Below, in pieces: positions 24,847-36,954 of a stretch of 64,000 bases of DNA. The first letter of the stretch is position 1. Each line of letters opens with the position of its first letter. The notes below the pieces were generated by a model. It had not been told where the DNA came from. It did no database searches and saw nothing but the letters and a program-made list of their open reading frames with translations. The stretch lies in the NCBI RefSeq assembly GCF_042242105.1, contig NC_092012.1, forward strand, positions 28,372,978 through 28,436,977. Direction: 5' to 3'. The DNA is from Pempheris klunzingeri (lineage: Eukaryota; Chordata; Actinopteri; Acropomatiformes; Pempheridae). A program made the position numbers and the translations under genes.

Positions 24847-27800
24847 CAGCAGGAACAAAGAACTCTGTGCACAGTATCTCTATGATTAAATGTCAGTGAG
24901 TGTTATTTGCACTACATGCTTGGCAGGTTAATATCCAGCCTGCCAGCCTGTTCCTGTAGCAACTGATTTGTAGCTGTCTGAGAAAATGGATTATTCATCC
25001 GATGATCTCAGTGGAAACAAGATAAAAACCTTTTTACCTTCTATAGTGATGGAGTCTGGTAGGAAGATGCAGTTGCTGACATTGTAGATCCCTGGGAGAA
25101 CGATGACCACATCACCCTGGTGGCACGAATCCACCGCCGATACCGGCTCTTTATGAAACTAAACACAAACATCAAACTGAGCTTAGGACGGACACACACT
25201 TGCACACTGTGAAGATACACGCTGTGTTTTGATGCACAGTGCAGCTTAGAGCTGAGCCTGAGAGCTTTGGCCAGTGATCACAGCCACTTGAGATTCTATC
25301 GTTTCCTTTCCTCTGGCATCATTCCCAGGACAAAAGATTTAGTGGTGAGGATCTAATAAAAGAAAGCGTTTTCTTTTGAGAGATAAATGGATGAGGGGGA
25401 GAGACGGGGAGAGTGGGTGGGGAAAACTGAGACAATCAGGGCATGCTGGATTGGCTTAAGTAGACCTGACAGGTGAAGAAGCACAGTTTAGTGAGGATTG
25501 GGAGGCCTGTGGTGGGGGAAGATGTCTGGGATGAATATGTTGAAAGCCGAGGCTCGGTGTGGGGGATCTATCTCTGGAGTAGGGACCAGGGCCAATTACA
25601 GGTCCCCAAAAGAGTCAAGAGATCTGAAACTTTGTGAGTGAGGAGCATTAAGGTCATATTGTAAGTGTGTGTGGCACCGACCTGAATCTCAGTGTCCTCA
25701 GAGGAGCACAGAGGCACCAGCCGGTCACTGAGGAGGGACTGTAGCTGGACGGTGCTGCAGGAGGCTGTGACCACATGGACCACCTTCACACCGGATGCTC
25801 TGGGCCCACGGCTCTGCGCACACTGCTGCCTGGCATTACCTTTGTAGCCCAGCACATACCTGGGGAGGAGGTGAAGGAGGCATGGTTGATGAAGAAGAAG
25901 GCTACATAGAGGCAATGGTGTGGGGCATTTAGAGAACCTCTACACATCACCTACCTCAGCAGGGGGTTCTCGATGATGTGCAGTTTGCGTTTGAACGTCT
26001 CCAGCTGGTCGTAGAGCTTCAGGCCCTCCACCATGGACACGTTGTCCAGCTCTGAGTCTGAGTCGGTGCTGAGGCCGCTGCACAGCACAGAGAACTGCCG
26101 GAAGCACTGGGAACATTTTTCCAGTAAGGACTGGTACTCTGCCACCAGGCCTGCTGGGACTCTGTCCTCCAAGATGTCGTAGTAGCTGAGAAAGAGCACA
26201 TTTTCAAACAGGATTTATGGGGATGAACCGACACTTACAAACACAGCGGCATCACGCTGACACAAGGAGTACTTACAGCCTGAGACGAGGCTCCACACAA
26301 CGAACAAAATAGTCAAAGTCATCATCTTCGTCTTCCTCGTCCCACTGCCTCCAGATGTGTTTATAGAAAAACCTGCACATGGAAAAGGAAAGAGAGGAAG
26401 AGTAAAGGATGGCACGAGTGGGCAGAAAACGGTTTAAAACCTTGGAGAAACAAGTGAATTCCAGGAGCTCGGTCGCTTCGTTCCCACCTGAGGTGCTCCA
26501 GAGCGAGGGCAGTCTGATCGAAGTCCCCAGACTGCTCGTAGACCACCTGGAGCTCCTGGAGAGGGACTTTGTGCTGAGTGGCCTCCAACAGAGATGTCAT
26601 GGCCTCCTCAGTGAGTTCACAGCCTCTGGTGTCACACTGCAGAGGCAGCACCGGCCTCACACATGCCTTCAGATCCTTCACGTCCAAATCATACACCTGA
26701 AATCATGAGCAGGCTCTTCAGCACTAACATAAGAAACCATCAGCTGGCCTAATAAAAGCAACAACATTTCATTCACGGTAACTTGTGCTGAGTGCCTAAC
26801 CTGCCCCGGGGCAAGCTATGCTCCAGATAAGAGATGAATGTGTAGAAAAGCACTGAGAACTGATTACATTGTGTTTGACCAAACCAGTCGGCATGTCTGG
26901 AGGTTTAAATAATCATGTGTAAAAGCCTCCACAGTCTCCCTTAATGGGGAGATGCACTTGTTGTTTCTGCTGTGCTGAAAATATGTTCACATTTTAGAGA
27001 TGTAATCAATTAACAAGTGTTCAGAGACTGGAAAAGACTTTTGCCTAATGATTGTTATTTCCCCCCCCCCCCTCGTTGGCTGCAAGCACAACAGAAGCTG
27101 CTTAAAGCCTTGTACTTGTTGTACTTCTAAGACAAGTGAGCCTCTTTACCACTTTGAATTATGTTTTGATATCTTTATAATTAGCTCCCATATCTGCTTT
27201 ACACCTCAGAGGAGCTGAAAGAATAAGGCTAAAATTACCATGCCATAAGAATACATATAGACAACATGTTTATTAAATGGAATACACAAATGTAACGACA
27301 GTCATGTCCTAACGATGGGACAGTGATATCACAAGCCTCTTCACTTATGTATTGAAAGAGTCTGCATTTTTTTGCCGGCTCTCCTGGCAGCTGCAACTGT
27401 GCTGCTTTTAGCCTGGATTGTGTTACTAATATTATACAGTTTGCTCTTCATTTGTCAAATATGCTGCTCTCCTGCTAGCACGCTTGTCCATGTTTGCGAT
27501 TGGTCACATGCTGCGAACTCTGCTTTATGTGAACGTGCTCATAACTAGATTAGGAAACCCTGGGTTGAGGCGATAACCACTGTCGTGTGGCCGCTTATTC
27601 TGATTATGGTTGGTAGAGTTTGTGAAGTTGTATGTTGACCTTGCTTTGTACTACAGGCCTCAGACGAGAAAGAATGCAGGGGCTGAACTCCACTCATCTT
27701 CTTTTCAATATTTCTCTCTAAAATGATATTTTGCCTCAATACGTGTGTCTCTGCTTCACTAGATACTTCCAAGCTAAACTAAACCAGGAACTAAAAGTCC

Positions 27801-30143
27801 CCTCAGTGGATCCATGTTGCTACCACCATGTCTGCTGATCTGAAGACAAATAAGACCACTAACAGATTAAAGCCACTGAGAGAAACAACAATAGAGCCAC
27901 TGTGTTGATCTCTCGTGTTTAAAGGAAATCATTACTTGACAGACACAAATGGCATGTCTATCATTCGCTTGTTCTTCCCATCATGATAGACACCCAAGCC
28001 CCACTGAGCGATGCTCAGCATCGCATCCAAATATCTCCCAGTATCTTCCCTCTGTCAAAAGCCCTGTGAGGTAAATGGTTTATGGGCTCCTGGAAAAGAT
28101 CCCGCAGCAGAAACGGTCAAATACGAGTTCCTCTACAGCCCTGCTGTGACGTGTCTTGGTCTCACCTCCACCAGCACATCAAAGACATCAGTAGACCACA
28201 GAGCCAGCCAATCACACGGCTCCACCACCTTCTCCAGGTAGTCTGCTGTGAAGGCCTTCACCTCGGAGGGCTTACAGTCACCTACACACAAGTATACAGA
28301 TCAAGAGTGTAATGACTGAGAAGTATTATTCTTCTATTCTTTTGGAGTCTGAATATGTGGAGTGTGTGTCTGTAGTTACCGAGCATGTAGTCCTGGTACG
28401 CTTTGAACCTCTCATAGAACAGCAGGTGGCTGGTCTGGAAGGTATCTGGAAGACTTGAATTCACTCCTCCGTGACGCTCAGATCTTTGCAGCTGAGTCCC
28501 TGACTTTTCAGAGTTAAAGTGGTCTGTGCCACTGTCATCGTCGTCGCTCTCATCTTCATCCTCCTCACCTTCCTCTTCATTCTGAAACAAAGCTGTTGGG
28601 AAAAACACACACACATCACCCCATCAGCCCTTGACCAGTAGCTTTAAAATAAAAAGCAAAGATAGTCGCATGACTTTGCATCACATATTTTACTGACTTG
28701 GGCTCCCCAATTCTAAAATTTAATTTTATTTCAGTTTTTCTGTCATTTTATGGTGAACAAATGGGAAAACTGACTGAAACTTACAGGCAACATAAAAGAC
28801 AGAATGAGGATTTGCCAGTTGCGGCTTGTAATCACAACATTCAAAGGTGTAATCTCCTCCCCTGCTCATCAGAGCGGGACACTGTTAGGGTTTGGGTGCC
28901 TGCCAGAGAGTGAAAGCCAGTCCCAGATTCATTCTGGAACAAACTTTGTCCGCTTGGCTTTTTTTCAGTGCTGTGTCTGCCATTCACATAGCTTCCTCCT
29001 GGGAGTGTGCTCATGACAGGCCTGCACACTTTTATTGATTGGAAGCTACAGATCCTCTGCCCTAGGGTTGGTGTGCAAAAATGTCCCAAACACAGCAAAA
29101 TCTGAAAATAGAGGACCAATGTCTGATCTGAATGCTTGATCACTGGGGTTAAGACTCTGTCATACAGGTCAAACAAATGGTTTCCTAGCAGGTGAAGTGA
29201 GAGAGTGACTGATTTCTAATGAAATACCCTTAAATGCAAATTCTGTAAAGAAGAAGGCAGGCAACTAAATGCATGTGACCCAGGTTCCTATGGTAACACA
29301 TGAACCATGGAACATCATTGAGTTGGTGTTTAACACCGACTGTGTACACCTGAGGGACAGCTTCACTGCATCTCTTACACTGATCAGCTCAGCACAATAA
29401 GTTCACTTTCTGTGCGTTTGAGGCTATAGTTCATGTAGTTTATACTGTCAGGCAGCACATTTGCTGCGGATTGCAGAGGATCCTTCGTCCCCACTGCCAT
29501 CAAAGTGTGCAACACCTCAGGTGAGAGCAGCACTGCACTGATTTCCACTGGTGTTGTGCAGGCAGGTGAAACCAGTAACACCAGTATCAGAGAAAGTAGT
29601 GCCTTAATGGACAGTATCACTGGATGTCATGCATGTGTTTGTTTCTGCCTGCACTGATAAACACACACAGGTAGGTTGTCTAATCACAGACTGTATGAAT
29701 AGTTAGCCATAGTTAGTTCATAACAGCATTTGGCCAGACTGGTTTGAGGCAGAAAAGAACTGAAAACACAGAAACTGTGACGACTGTAGTCACGTAAAAC
29801 AGATAATAAACCTTTAAACTCACACTGACCAACAAGTTTAACGCTACATGCGGAAGTACTTGTTAAATTGCCGTTAACCAGCAGCGAAACATAAAGGCTA
29901 ACTCGTAAAGCTAACACACTGACATTTAGCTACTGCTGCAGCATTTGAGCAATGAAGAGGAGAAACTGACAAACCTTGAGTTATACCGGACACATTATAT
30001 ATCCGTTCAGAAACGCCGTTGTTCTTTTCCACGTCGAGTTCAACGTTAACGTAGGACTCCAAGTCAACCACCACGATGTCCGTCATGTCGTTTCTAGCTT
30101 TCCCCGTTCCAGAGGACGGGTTTTCTCCTGCTTCTTGCTCCAT
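22203..30143 (-). CDS. shcbp1: SHC SH2 domain-binding protein 1 (SHCBP1)
   Basis: Thirteen minus-strand exons: 29975-30143, 28380-28592, 28166-28281, 26488-26696, 26277-26372, 25955-26185, 25682-25859, 25038-25158, 24655-24786, 24202-24320, 23083-23169, 22654-22792 and 22203-22546. Phases agree throughout; the product is 717 residues (human 672). Matching landmarks: SHLLFYERFKAYQDYMLG, FDQTALALEHLRFFYKHIW, YYDILEDRVPAGL, NVSMVEGLKLYDQLE, ENPLLRYVLGYKGNA, ENCVLQCETTGVIVRTSA, NNVIHNNEGYGVILVKP and a C-terminal GNQFRRNGMGDFGTF. The central to C-terminal part is a pectate-lyase-like right-handed beta-helix (PbH1 repeats). In the family SHCBP1 binds SHC1 and, with the centralspindlin component MgcRacGAP, acts at the midbody in cytokinesis. 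Exon 2 is very acidic. Exon 13 encodes poly-Ser from a CTG repeat. The exon 7 donor is GTCGGT, a weak match. Exon 2 must begin with CTTTG, since the next AG would give an immediate stop. Confidence 0.95.
22434..22464. repeat. (CTG)n coding repeat in shcbp1 exon 13
   Basis: About ten CTG units (AGC on the coding strand) encode a run of about ten serines in a disordered insert before the final conserved segment. A shorter run lies near 22391-22403. Confidence 0.9.
22795..22814. repeat. (CA)n at the shcbp1 exon 12 acceptor
   Basis: On the minus strand this is a GT run ending in GTGCAG at the exon 12 acceptor. No pyrimidine tract is visible. Confidence 0.85.
24793..24844. repeat. (CA)26 at the shcbp1 exon 9 acceptor
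   Basis: On the minus strand a 52-bp GT run ends a few bases before the CCAG acceptor of exon 9 (exon starts 24786). Confidence 0.95.
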
Positions 30144-33100
30144 GAAGAAATAAAAATGACTATTTGGTGTTTCACAAAGTAAATTTGAATGGGCTAAAGG
30201 CTAGCGGCCCTACAAAGTGTAGTCAGTTTGACAAACAACAGTACACACCCTGCTACTTTCAAAATATTCCCGGTCCGCACAGCCGCAGCCAATCGAGAAC
30301 GGCACATCTGCAGGATGCCCCGCCTCCTATTACCCGGACTCATGTGATCCAATGGGAAAAGCGTACGGATGGTGAGCTTCCGCAGGTCGCCTCCGCGGCG
30401 CTGTTCAGTAAGTGCACCGTACCAACACCGGCACAATATGACAACCCGAGTAACCGGGATATTTTAGCTACGTTCCAGATAAACCTGGAAGTCAGATATC
30501 GGACTACCATGGAGTGCTACTCCAAGTCCGACTTCCTACTTGTATACTCGGGTTAAATCCATCTACCCCGACTGAATGGAGAAGCTGGCGTCTGACGTCA
30601 CGTGACAACAGCGGCGCCCTGATATACGCACCCTGTAAATGGTAAAGTATCAACTAGCGACTAAGCCTGTTCTGTATATTCTGCTCTGCATCTAAACTGA
30701 TGTCAAAATATGTTATTAGACGTTATTAGATTGCTGGTTACGGTAAATATTAGCTGTGTATGTCAGGATGCTTGCAAAAAACACCAGTTTTTCTAGGCCA
30801 GACGTGCTTTTTGTTTACGTGTGGTGTCGTGCACTTGAATAGTGTTGGACGTCCGAAACGGGAAATCCAGGGACAATATTGAAGTGTGCTGCGTTCTGTC
30901 AACTTTGTGTTGCAATGACAGCCTTTGGCCGCTGGCTGGCAGCAGCAGTCCTGGTGAAACCTGAAGCAGTAACGTTAACGTCCGAAGAAGAAAGTGTTCT
31001 GGCTGGCGGAAACACTACCTGCTTTGGTCGTGGCGCCAGCAGCAAGGTAAACCGTGGCGAATTGCCCCAAAAGCAATACGTGTTTTAAAACTAAAGTTAC
31101 GTCTGTGAAAGGACCGTGCAGCGTGTCTGCCACGAGATGTGATTTAACGGAGCCAACGCACCTCACAGCGGCAGTTAGCATTAGCATGCTAACGCATCGT
31201 CGTCTCACATTTAAATTCTGTGACATGGGGTGCTGCACCCACAATATCCACAGCTAAGCAGCAGGACTGTGTGTGTACATGATTACAGAAAGCTTGGCTT
31301 TCTTTCTAAAGTCCCGAATGGTTACCATAGAAAGCCGCGGCTATATGGTTAACCAGTTCTTTTATTTAACCAACCAGTTCACCCATAGCGCCTGCTCTCA
31401 GGCAGTCCACGATTGGCCGCTCGATCCTCGGCTCCTTATTGAAGTGAACAATAAATTGAAAAGACTAGAAAAACACTACACAAGTCCAGTCCATTTACTA
31501 TTTACTGAAAGATGAAGCAGAAATCTCCCATTTATACCTCGTCTGACTCCAGTGATGAAGATTATTAGATATTAATCCATCCGAGACTGTCTCCACACAG
31601 TGAATCAGACTGAGGCTACAGAAGCTCAGCTCAGGTCTGGTCCTTTAGAGTGGAGGGACACCACGGTCACTAAAACCCCAACATTCCCTTAATAACAACA
31701 TGGAATGGAATGTTTGCAGATCCCTTCAGTATGTGGTTTGTTTACGTGATTTCATGTGCTTCCTTCTAATCTTAGATCCATCGACAACAAAGTGGCAGTG
31801 TGTGGACAGTTTGCTTCGTCTGTTTCATAGAGAACCAGTGAGCCTGCAGGACAACAAAGACAGCACGGACGCCACAACTGGAAAGATCTGATCAATCGGA
31901 TCAGGCTGATGATCCCGTGCCAGAGTTGGCTGTGCAGCATAGGTTAGTCCTATTACCTGTGGGGCATCGCTCGGCCCATTTCCTTCACCCCTTCTAAAAT
32001 TTGAGTCCACATAGTAAGCAGACAGGCACGTGTAACACCGGTGAAGCTAATCCTGTCTGTACATAACACACTGAGGCTGAGTCATAAACAGCAGAGACAG
32101 TGAAGTGAGGACTTGGTTGTTAGTAGAAATGTGTCCCTGCTGTTTATGTCTTAGTATGTTTTAGTCCCCAGGCAGTTCTTGTTTTTGAGTGTGCTAATGT
32201 GTTATTTTAATCTATGAATGTCTCGATCAGCCCCTGCTGGTTGGCTGGCTGCTGCAAAGGTCATAACACCCCCACCCCCACCCCCATTTATTTATAGGAC
32301 GGGATATAAGCCAAACAAAAAAATCAAAACGCACATCAAATACATTTTTCACAAAGATGGTTTCTGTCATTTTGTCTAGTTTTAGGTTAGTAGTTCTGAT
32401 CAGAGATGTATGTTCAGGTAGGACTGACAGCCTACTCTAACCCTCGATTGGGTCGTGCGTATTTGGAGCCAGCGTCGTCAGTCTTTTTAGATACAGTCAG
32501 CAGTCTACATCAGAGCACCACAAAAGTGTGTGGACGATTGTACATGAAGCGTTAGGGTTGCTGTGGAAGCAAGAACGTCTGATTTTGATGTCCAGTCATG
32601 GGGAAGAGACAGGATAATAGACAGGAAATTAGCAGGATAGCAGTGTTGTACAGTGACAAAGCAGCTGCTACTTATGTTTTCACCCACCTGTAATACAACG
32701 CGGAGTAGGGATGTGCATCAACCAAAAATATTATTTGATAGTCATTGTAACCAGTCAGGGATTATTTGAATATCTTGACACAGACCTGCCTCCTGACAGG
32801 CGTACTACCAAGTGTGTAAAAACAAGGGAACCTTTTTTTAAAACAAGATGGTAGTTTATATAATTTAATGTCTATTTGAATATTCGCAAATCACGATTCA
32901 GCATGCTTTTAATGGAGACAATTAGACAAAATGTTAACAAATATAGGCTTAAGTTGTAGTCCACAGCTAATTCACTGACGCAACCATCACAATCAACTGG
33001 ATTACAAGTAGCAGAGATGTGATGGGTTGTTGCTCTCTTCGCTCTCCATTCAATGCACAGTTTGTGCATATGTAATTAAAGTTTGATAATAATAGTCATC

Positions 33101-33229
33101 ATCGTCATTTAGTGTCATTTTTTATTTGACTTGGAGTCAGTTTTGTAGGTAAAACTCCAGTCAGCATGAATCCTGTCTCACATGGGTTGTATGCTGAGTT
33201 TTGACTGCTTCCTCTCTCACCCTCACCAG
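30144..33229. other. shcbp1/tssc4 head-to-head region and probable tssc4 first intron
   Basis: A CpG-rich shared promoter zone lies at about 30150-31060. The ~2.2 kb to the right, up to the tssc4 coding exon acceptor at 33229, is best read as a tssc4 intron. That part holds a C-rich (CCCCCA)n patch near 32268-32286 and otherwise nothing I can assign. Scattered short open frames show no family resemblance. Confidence 0.5.
30560..30620. promoter_or_regulatory. CRE overlapping an E-box in the shcbp1/tssc4 promoter
   Basis: TGACGTCA at 30593-30600 is a perfect palindromic cAMP response element (CREB/ATF site). It overlaps CACGTG at 30599-30604, a perfect E-box (USF/MYC/TFE type). It lies about 450 bp upstream of the shcbp1 ATG, inside the CpG-rich head-to-head zone. 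Function is inferred only from the motifs. Confidence 0.5.
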
Positions 33230-33268
33230 GTTCTTGATTTAGCCGAGCTTCCACGTCCTGGATTTGAG

Positions 33269-34258
33269 ATGTGGGATCAGAAAAATGGCGGTGACCACGG
33301 TGATGATGTGAACGAGCTGTCGGCCAGTGATGATTCTGAGCCTGAAGAACAACCCAGCAGTGCTCCTTTTGACCCAGAGCTGGACGATGACGATGATGAT
33401 GATGAGGAGGAGGAGGAGGACCGGAAGGTTGAGATCTCTGCTCCACTTGTTGGACACAAAGGTCAGAGTTCCTTCAGTCTGCGGGGGGGGACGTCGGCTT
33501 TCTCAAACCGCAGCCACAGCATCTTTGACTGCCTGGACAGTGTAGCCCGGCTGGCCTCCTCCTCTCTGCCCCAGGATAACCTCACAGACGGAGTGTTTGC
33601 TCGGCCTCTTCCTCCACCCCCCAGTAGGAAGGTGAGCCAGCCTTCTTCCAGCTGCCCCATACCAGCAAAAAGGAGAGGAGCCCCGGACTACCTTGTGCAC
33701 CCTGAGCGCTGGACCCACTACAGTCTGGAGGATGTGACGGAGACCAGCGATCAGAGTAACAGAAAGGCGGCTCATCACTTCTTGGCCAGCCTGCAGCAGA
33801 GGAAAGAGGAGCCGGAGAGTCGGAGTGATTCCTCCTGTAACATCCAGCAGAAGATGATCTTCTCCAGACCCAGCGGGCTGCCGAAGGAACAACCTCCAAC
33901 TCTGCTGTCGGCTGTAAGAGGCAAAGAGAAGGAAACGCGCCTCAGTCATCTGGAGGATGACGATGACGACGAGGATGGCAGTGAGAAGAAGAAGGCTGGA
34001 GGAAATAGAACAGACCAGAGTGCAGAAAAGGCTGAGGAAAAAGACACGAGGGGAGCTGTGGGTCGACCAGAGGTGAAGAAACGGGTGCAGAGAGAAGAGG
34101 AGGAGGAGGATGGGGAGAAGGAGAAGGAGGAGGAGGAGGAGGATGAGGATGAGGATGAGGAGGGGGAGAAGATAGATGAGCCCAACCCCAGTTTTACCCC
34201 CTTCAGAAAGACAAAGCACAAGAACTATAGGAAGAGTTCAGGGCAAGAGGACAACTGA
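33269..34258 (+). CDS. tssc4: TSSC4, U5 snRNP assembly factor
   Basis: A 329-codon reading frame lies in one exon that begins after the CCAG acceptor at 33229; human TSSC4 is also 329 residues. Conserved blocks: FSLRGGTSAFSNRSHSIFDC (about residues 65-85) and the PDYLVHPERWTHYSLEDVTE segment. Both flank a disordered, Ser/Pro-rich linker. The N-terminus has a run of Asp then Glu, and the C-terminal third is Lys/Glu/Asp-rich, ending in TPFRKTKHKNYRKSSGQEDN. In the family TSSC4 is a largely unstructured chaperone-like partner of the U5 snRNP/PRPF19 machinery. It was first named as a gene in the human 11p15.5 imprinted region. The start ATG (33269) has G at -3. The frame stays open upstream to the acceptor at 33230, so a longer product from an upstream exon is possible. 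A long minus-strand open frame over this exon is a compositional shadow. Confidence 0.93.
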   Translation: MWDQKNGGDHGDDVNELSASDDSEPEEQPSSAPFDPELDDDDDDDEEEEEDRKVEISAPLVGHKGQSSFSLRGGTSAFSNRSHSIFDCLDSVARLASSSLPQDNLTDGVFARPLPPPPSRKVSQPSSSCPIPAKRRGAPDYLVHPERWTHYSLEDVTETSDQSNRKAAHHFLASLQQRKEEPESRSDSSCNIQQKMIFSRPSGLPKEQPPTLLSAVRGKEKETRLSHLEDDDDDEDGSEKKKAGGNRTDQSAEKAEEKDTRGAVGRPEVKKRVQREEEEEDGEKEKEEEEEDEDEDEEGEKIDEPNPSFTPFRKTKHKNYRKSSGQEDN

Positions 34259-35055
34259 GCACAACACCCATCTGTCACAAACCAACCTTCTGTAACAAAC
34301 CTACTGTTGTCCAGTCAAATGTGCTAACTTTGTGTTCTCGGTCCAGTTTCATACCTGAGTTGTCAAACCTCAAGCTCTTACTGGAGCTCTAACTGCTGGC
34401 TGTGCCGCCTGTAACCACGCCCAGCAGTGATGTCACAGTATCCCAGGGTACACCTTTACATCACTGCTGCAACGTGAGAAGTTAAACCTGAGTACCAGTT
34501 ATAACCAGGCACAGCAGGTTTCCTCCCATGTTGCAGCAGTGTGCCTGAGATTGTAGTCAGAGCTACTGTTGTCTTCCCAAGCCCACAAACACATATTTAA
34601 AGTGTGAAAATGTTAATCTGATGTCGGCATGCCAGATAAGTAGCTTACCTCATTGTGAAGTAAGCTAGTTTTACATCCAAGGCACAGGAGTGCTTCATTA
34701 GCTGACTACATGTGGGGAAACGGGGCACGTTAAGCACCTTTTACATGGTTTTCCTGTTCAAACTCACCCTGAGATGGTGTTTTTAATTAGCTAGTTATAG
34801 TGACCCTTTCATTTCAGAAGGCAACATTTGTTAGAGAGAAATGAGAAGCAGATTCTGTCTGAAATGATCGTAAACGTTGTTTAAAAATGACTGTAAACTT
34901 TAATGTGCTTAGCATGAAAGACAGTAGCAGGGGGGAGCGGGGCTTAGTGACTGGTCAGCTGAATCCAGTTCATCCTGAAAGACTGAGGGAGAGGACTGGG
35001 GACGCTTTGGTGTTTAGATATTTCAACAAAAAAAAAACTCTTTGATTTTTATTTG

Positions 35056-35061
35056 AATAAA
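35056..35061 (+). promoter_or_regulatory. Candidate proximal tssc4 poly(A) signal
   Basis: AATAAA about 800 nt beyond the tssc4 stop codon and just upstream of the 35081-35130 hairpin. Confidence 0.4.
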
Positions 35062-35080
35062 AGAACCAGCAGGAGCGCAT

Positions 35081-35130
35081 GTTCCCTCCCCAGTTAGAGT
35101 GCTAGTTTACACTCTAACTGGGGAGGGAAT
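35081..35130 (+). repeat. Perfect 20-bp inverted repeat (hairpin)
   Basis: Positions 35082-35101 pair without mismatch with 35110-35129 across an 8-nt spacer (CTAGTTTA). A further G-T pair lies at the base. The inner arm reads CTCCCCAGTTAGAGTG and its complement. It lies between two AATAAA signals of tssc4. Confidence 0.9.
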
Positions 35131-35202
35131 TCAAAACTGTTTGTCTTTATCTCAATTATATTTCGTGTTGCATGTTCTGTATTTTGTATTGTCTAATGGT
35201 TT

Positions 35203-35208
35203 AATAAA
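35203..35208 (+). promoter_or_regulatory. Candidate distal tssc4 poly(A) signal
   Basis: AATAAA is followed within 20 nt by a T-run and then a TG-containing stretch, a good downstream-element context. This makes it the likely main 3' end. Confidence 0.5.
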
Positions 35209-36954
35209 AATATTGATTTTTTTTTTTATTGTTTGACCTGTCATCCTTTCACAAAACAGTAACATTATAAGACCAGTTTGTTTGACAAAGAAACTGAAAA
35301 ATCTGGTTCATTGTAAATGAGAAAAACCTTAACCATACCTTACATTTATATCCACATAATAAGACAATTCATGTCAAATACAGGATGAATATTTAGTTTT
35401 CTCTTTGTTTGAATCTAGCAGATGAATTTCAACTCACAACTGCTTCTGTCATCATCGCCCTCTAAGGAGCTTCTTAAATATTATTGAAGAACAGCAACAC
35501 TATAACGTTCCCCTTTTTTTCTTCATCATTTTTTGAAGGTGAAGTTTTTTGATCCCAAATTGTCTCTTCATCAGGAACAAGGGGAAATGTAAAGGCATTT
35601 TACAGTGTGTGTGTCATACAGCTTAAAACAGCTGTGCTTGATGCATCAGGTGTACCTAATGAAGTGGACAATGAGTGTGTGTTGTGTATGTGATAGTGGG
35701 ACAGTACCAGCATGTTGTGGATCACCACGTGTTTTTAAAGAGCAAAAAGCTCATCAAAAATAAGAGCTTCTCTCTCTGATGTGTGCTTTGGTTAAGCGGA
35801 TGCTTTTATCAGGAGTGTGTAACAGTCACGGTTTGCATATCACAGAGCAAACACTGAACAGTCCTGCTGTTCCTCTGCTGCACTCAAACTCAACAGTCTG
35901 GTTTAATAAAAGGAGCTTTTATGTGGTTATCAGCACTGTGAAGTTGTCTTCTGTATCCTGTGTAAGGCTGTAAGGTTGTGGTGTTGATGATGGGGAGGCT
36001 TTTGACCCAGTCCTGTACTCTGGTCAGATGGGGTAAAATACCTCTGATGCCTTGTTGGCATGGTTACAGACACAACATGATGTAAAGTGGATTGCCTCTT
36101 TAAAAACTGAACAGTTGCTATTTTTAGTAACTCAAACAATGAGTGACGTGTCTTTACGTACTTGGTCCTAGAGGCAGTAATCTGGAACATGGACTGATGG
36201 CGTTCACATCAAGATAAAGAGTGGGTCAGCCGGAACAGCTTCTCACTGGGTGCACGTGTTCAGATGTTCAGGTTCAGTTTGAACAAAATGCAGATGCAGT
36301 AGAATGGCTGATAGCTGTGTTAAACATTATGATGAGTTCCCTCTGCTAGATGTATTTTCTTTGATTTGTGACGCTCAGAAGTTCACCACCACTGCTTCCA
36401 TTTGAGTACTACTCCGTATATTGTATACTGTGCTGCTGAATGCGCGAAAGGTGTGGTTCTAATGGTCCCTTTATTGTTCTCTCATTGACTGGCAGCTAGA
36501 TTTGATCTTTTGACATTTCTTCAAAGACAATTTTTGGAATATGTCTCAATAACAAAAGTATGATCATCCTACCCCTTCCTATGTGGTATCTAAAAAGGAA
36601 AGCAGAGGTTTGATTTCCCCTGTTTGTGATTTTCTGAGTCTCAAAGTGCCCTCACAGAGAGAGAAGATGTAACTGAGGATTGACTGGGAAAAAAAACATT
36701 AACAGCACAGTAACATGTAGGTGGACAGTTGGTTTCAATACACCTTCTCCTTTAAAAACCCTGAATATTTAGTATGGATTTATAACCTGTAGATATTAAA
36801 TATACTGCATAGAAAACAGAACTGTACCTACTGTATTTATTATATATCCATTTGACAAGCAATGCAGCCAATAGTTCTGAATTGGAAAAAACAGAACACA
36901 TACAATCGCAAATTAAACTAATAGATCCACATTTCCACTGTCCCCCTGATTTTA

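Noticed and set aside
31700-31891. Open frame within the probable tssc4 intron, with a possible donor at its right side
   Set aside because: No homology recognised, no acceptor of quality and no phase partner; not supportable as an exon.
33503-34219. Long minus-strand open frame (238 codons) opposite tssc4
   Set aside because: It is rich in Leu/Ile runs that mirror the Glu/Asp codon runs of tssc4. The plus-strand protein is clearly homologous to TSSC4, so this is a shadow.
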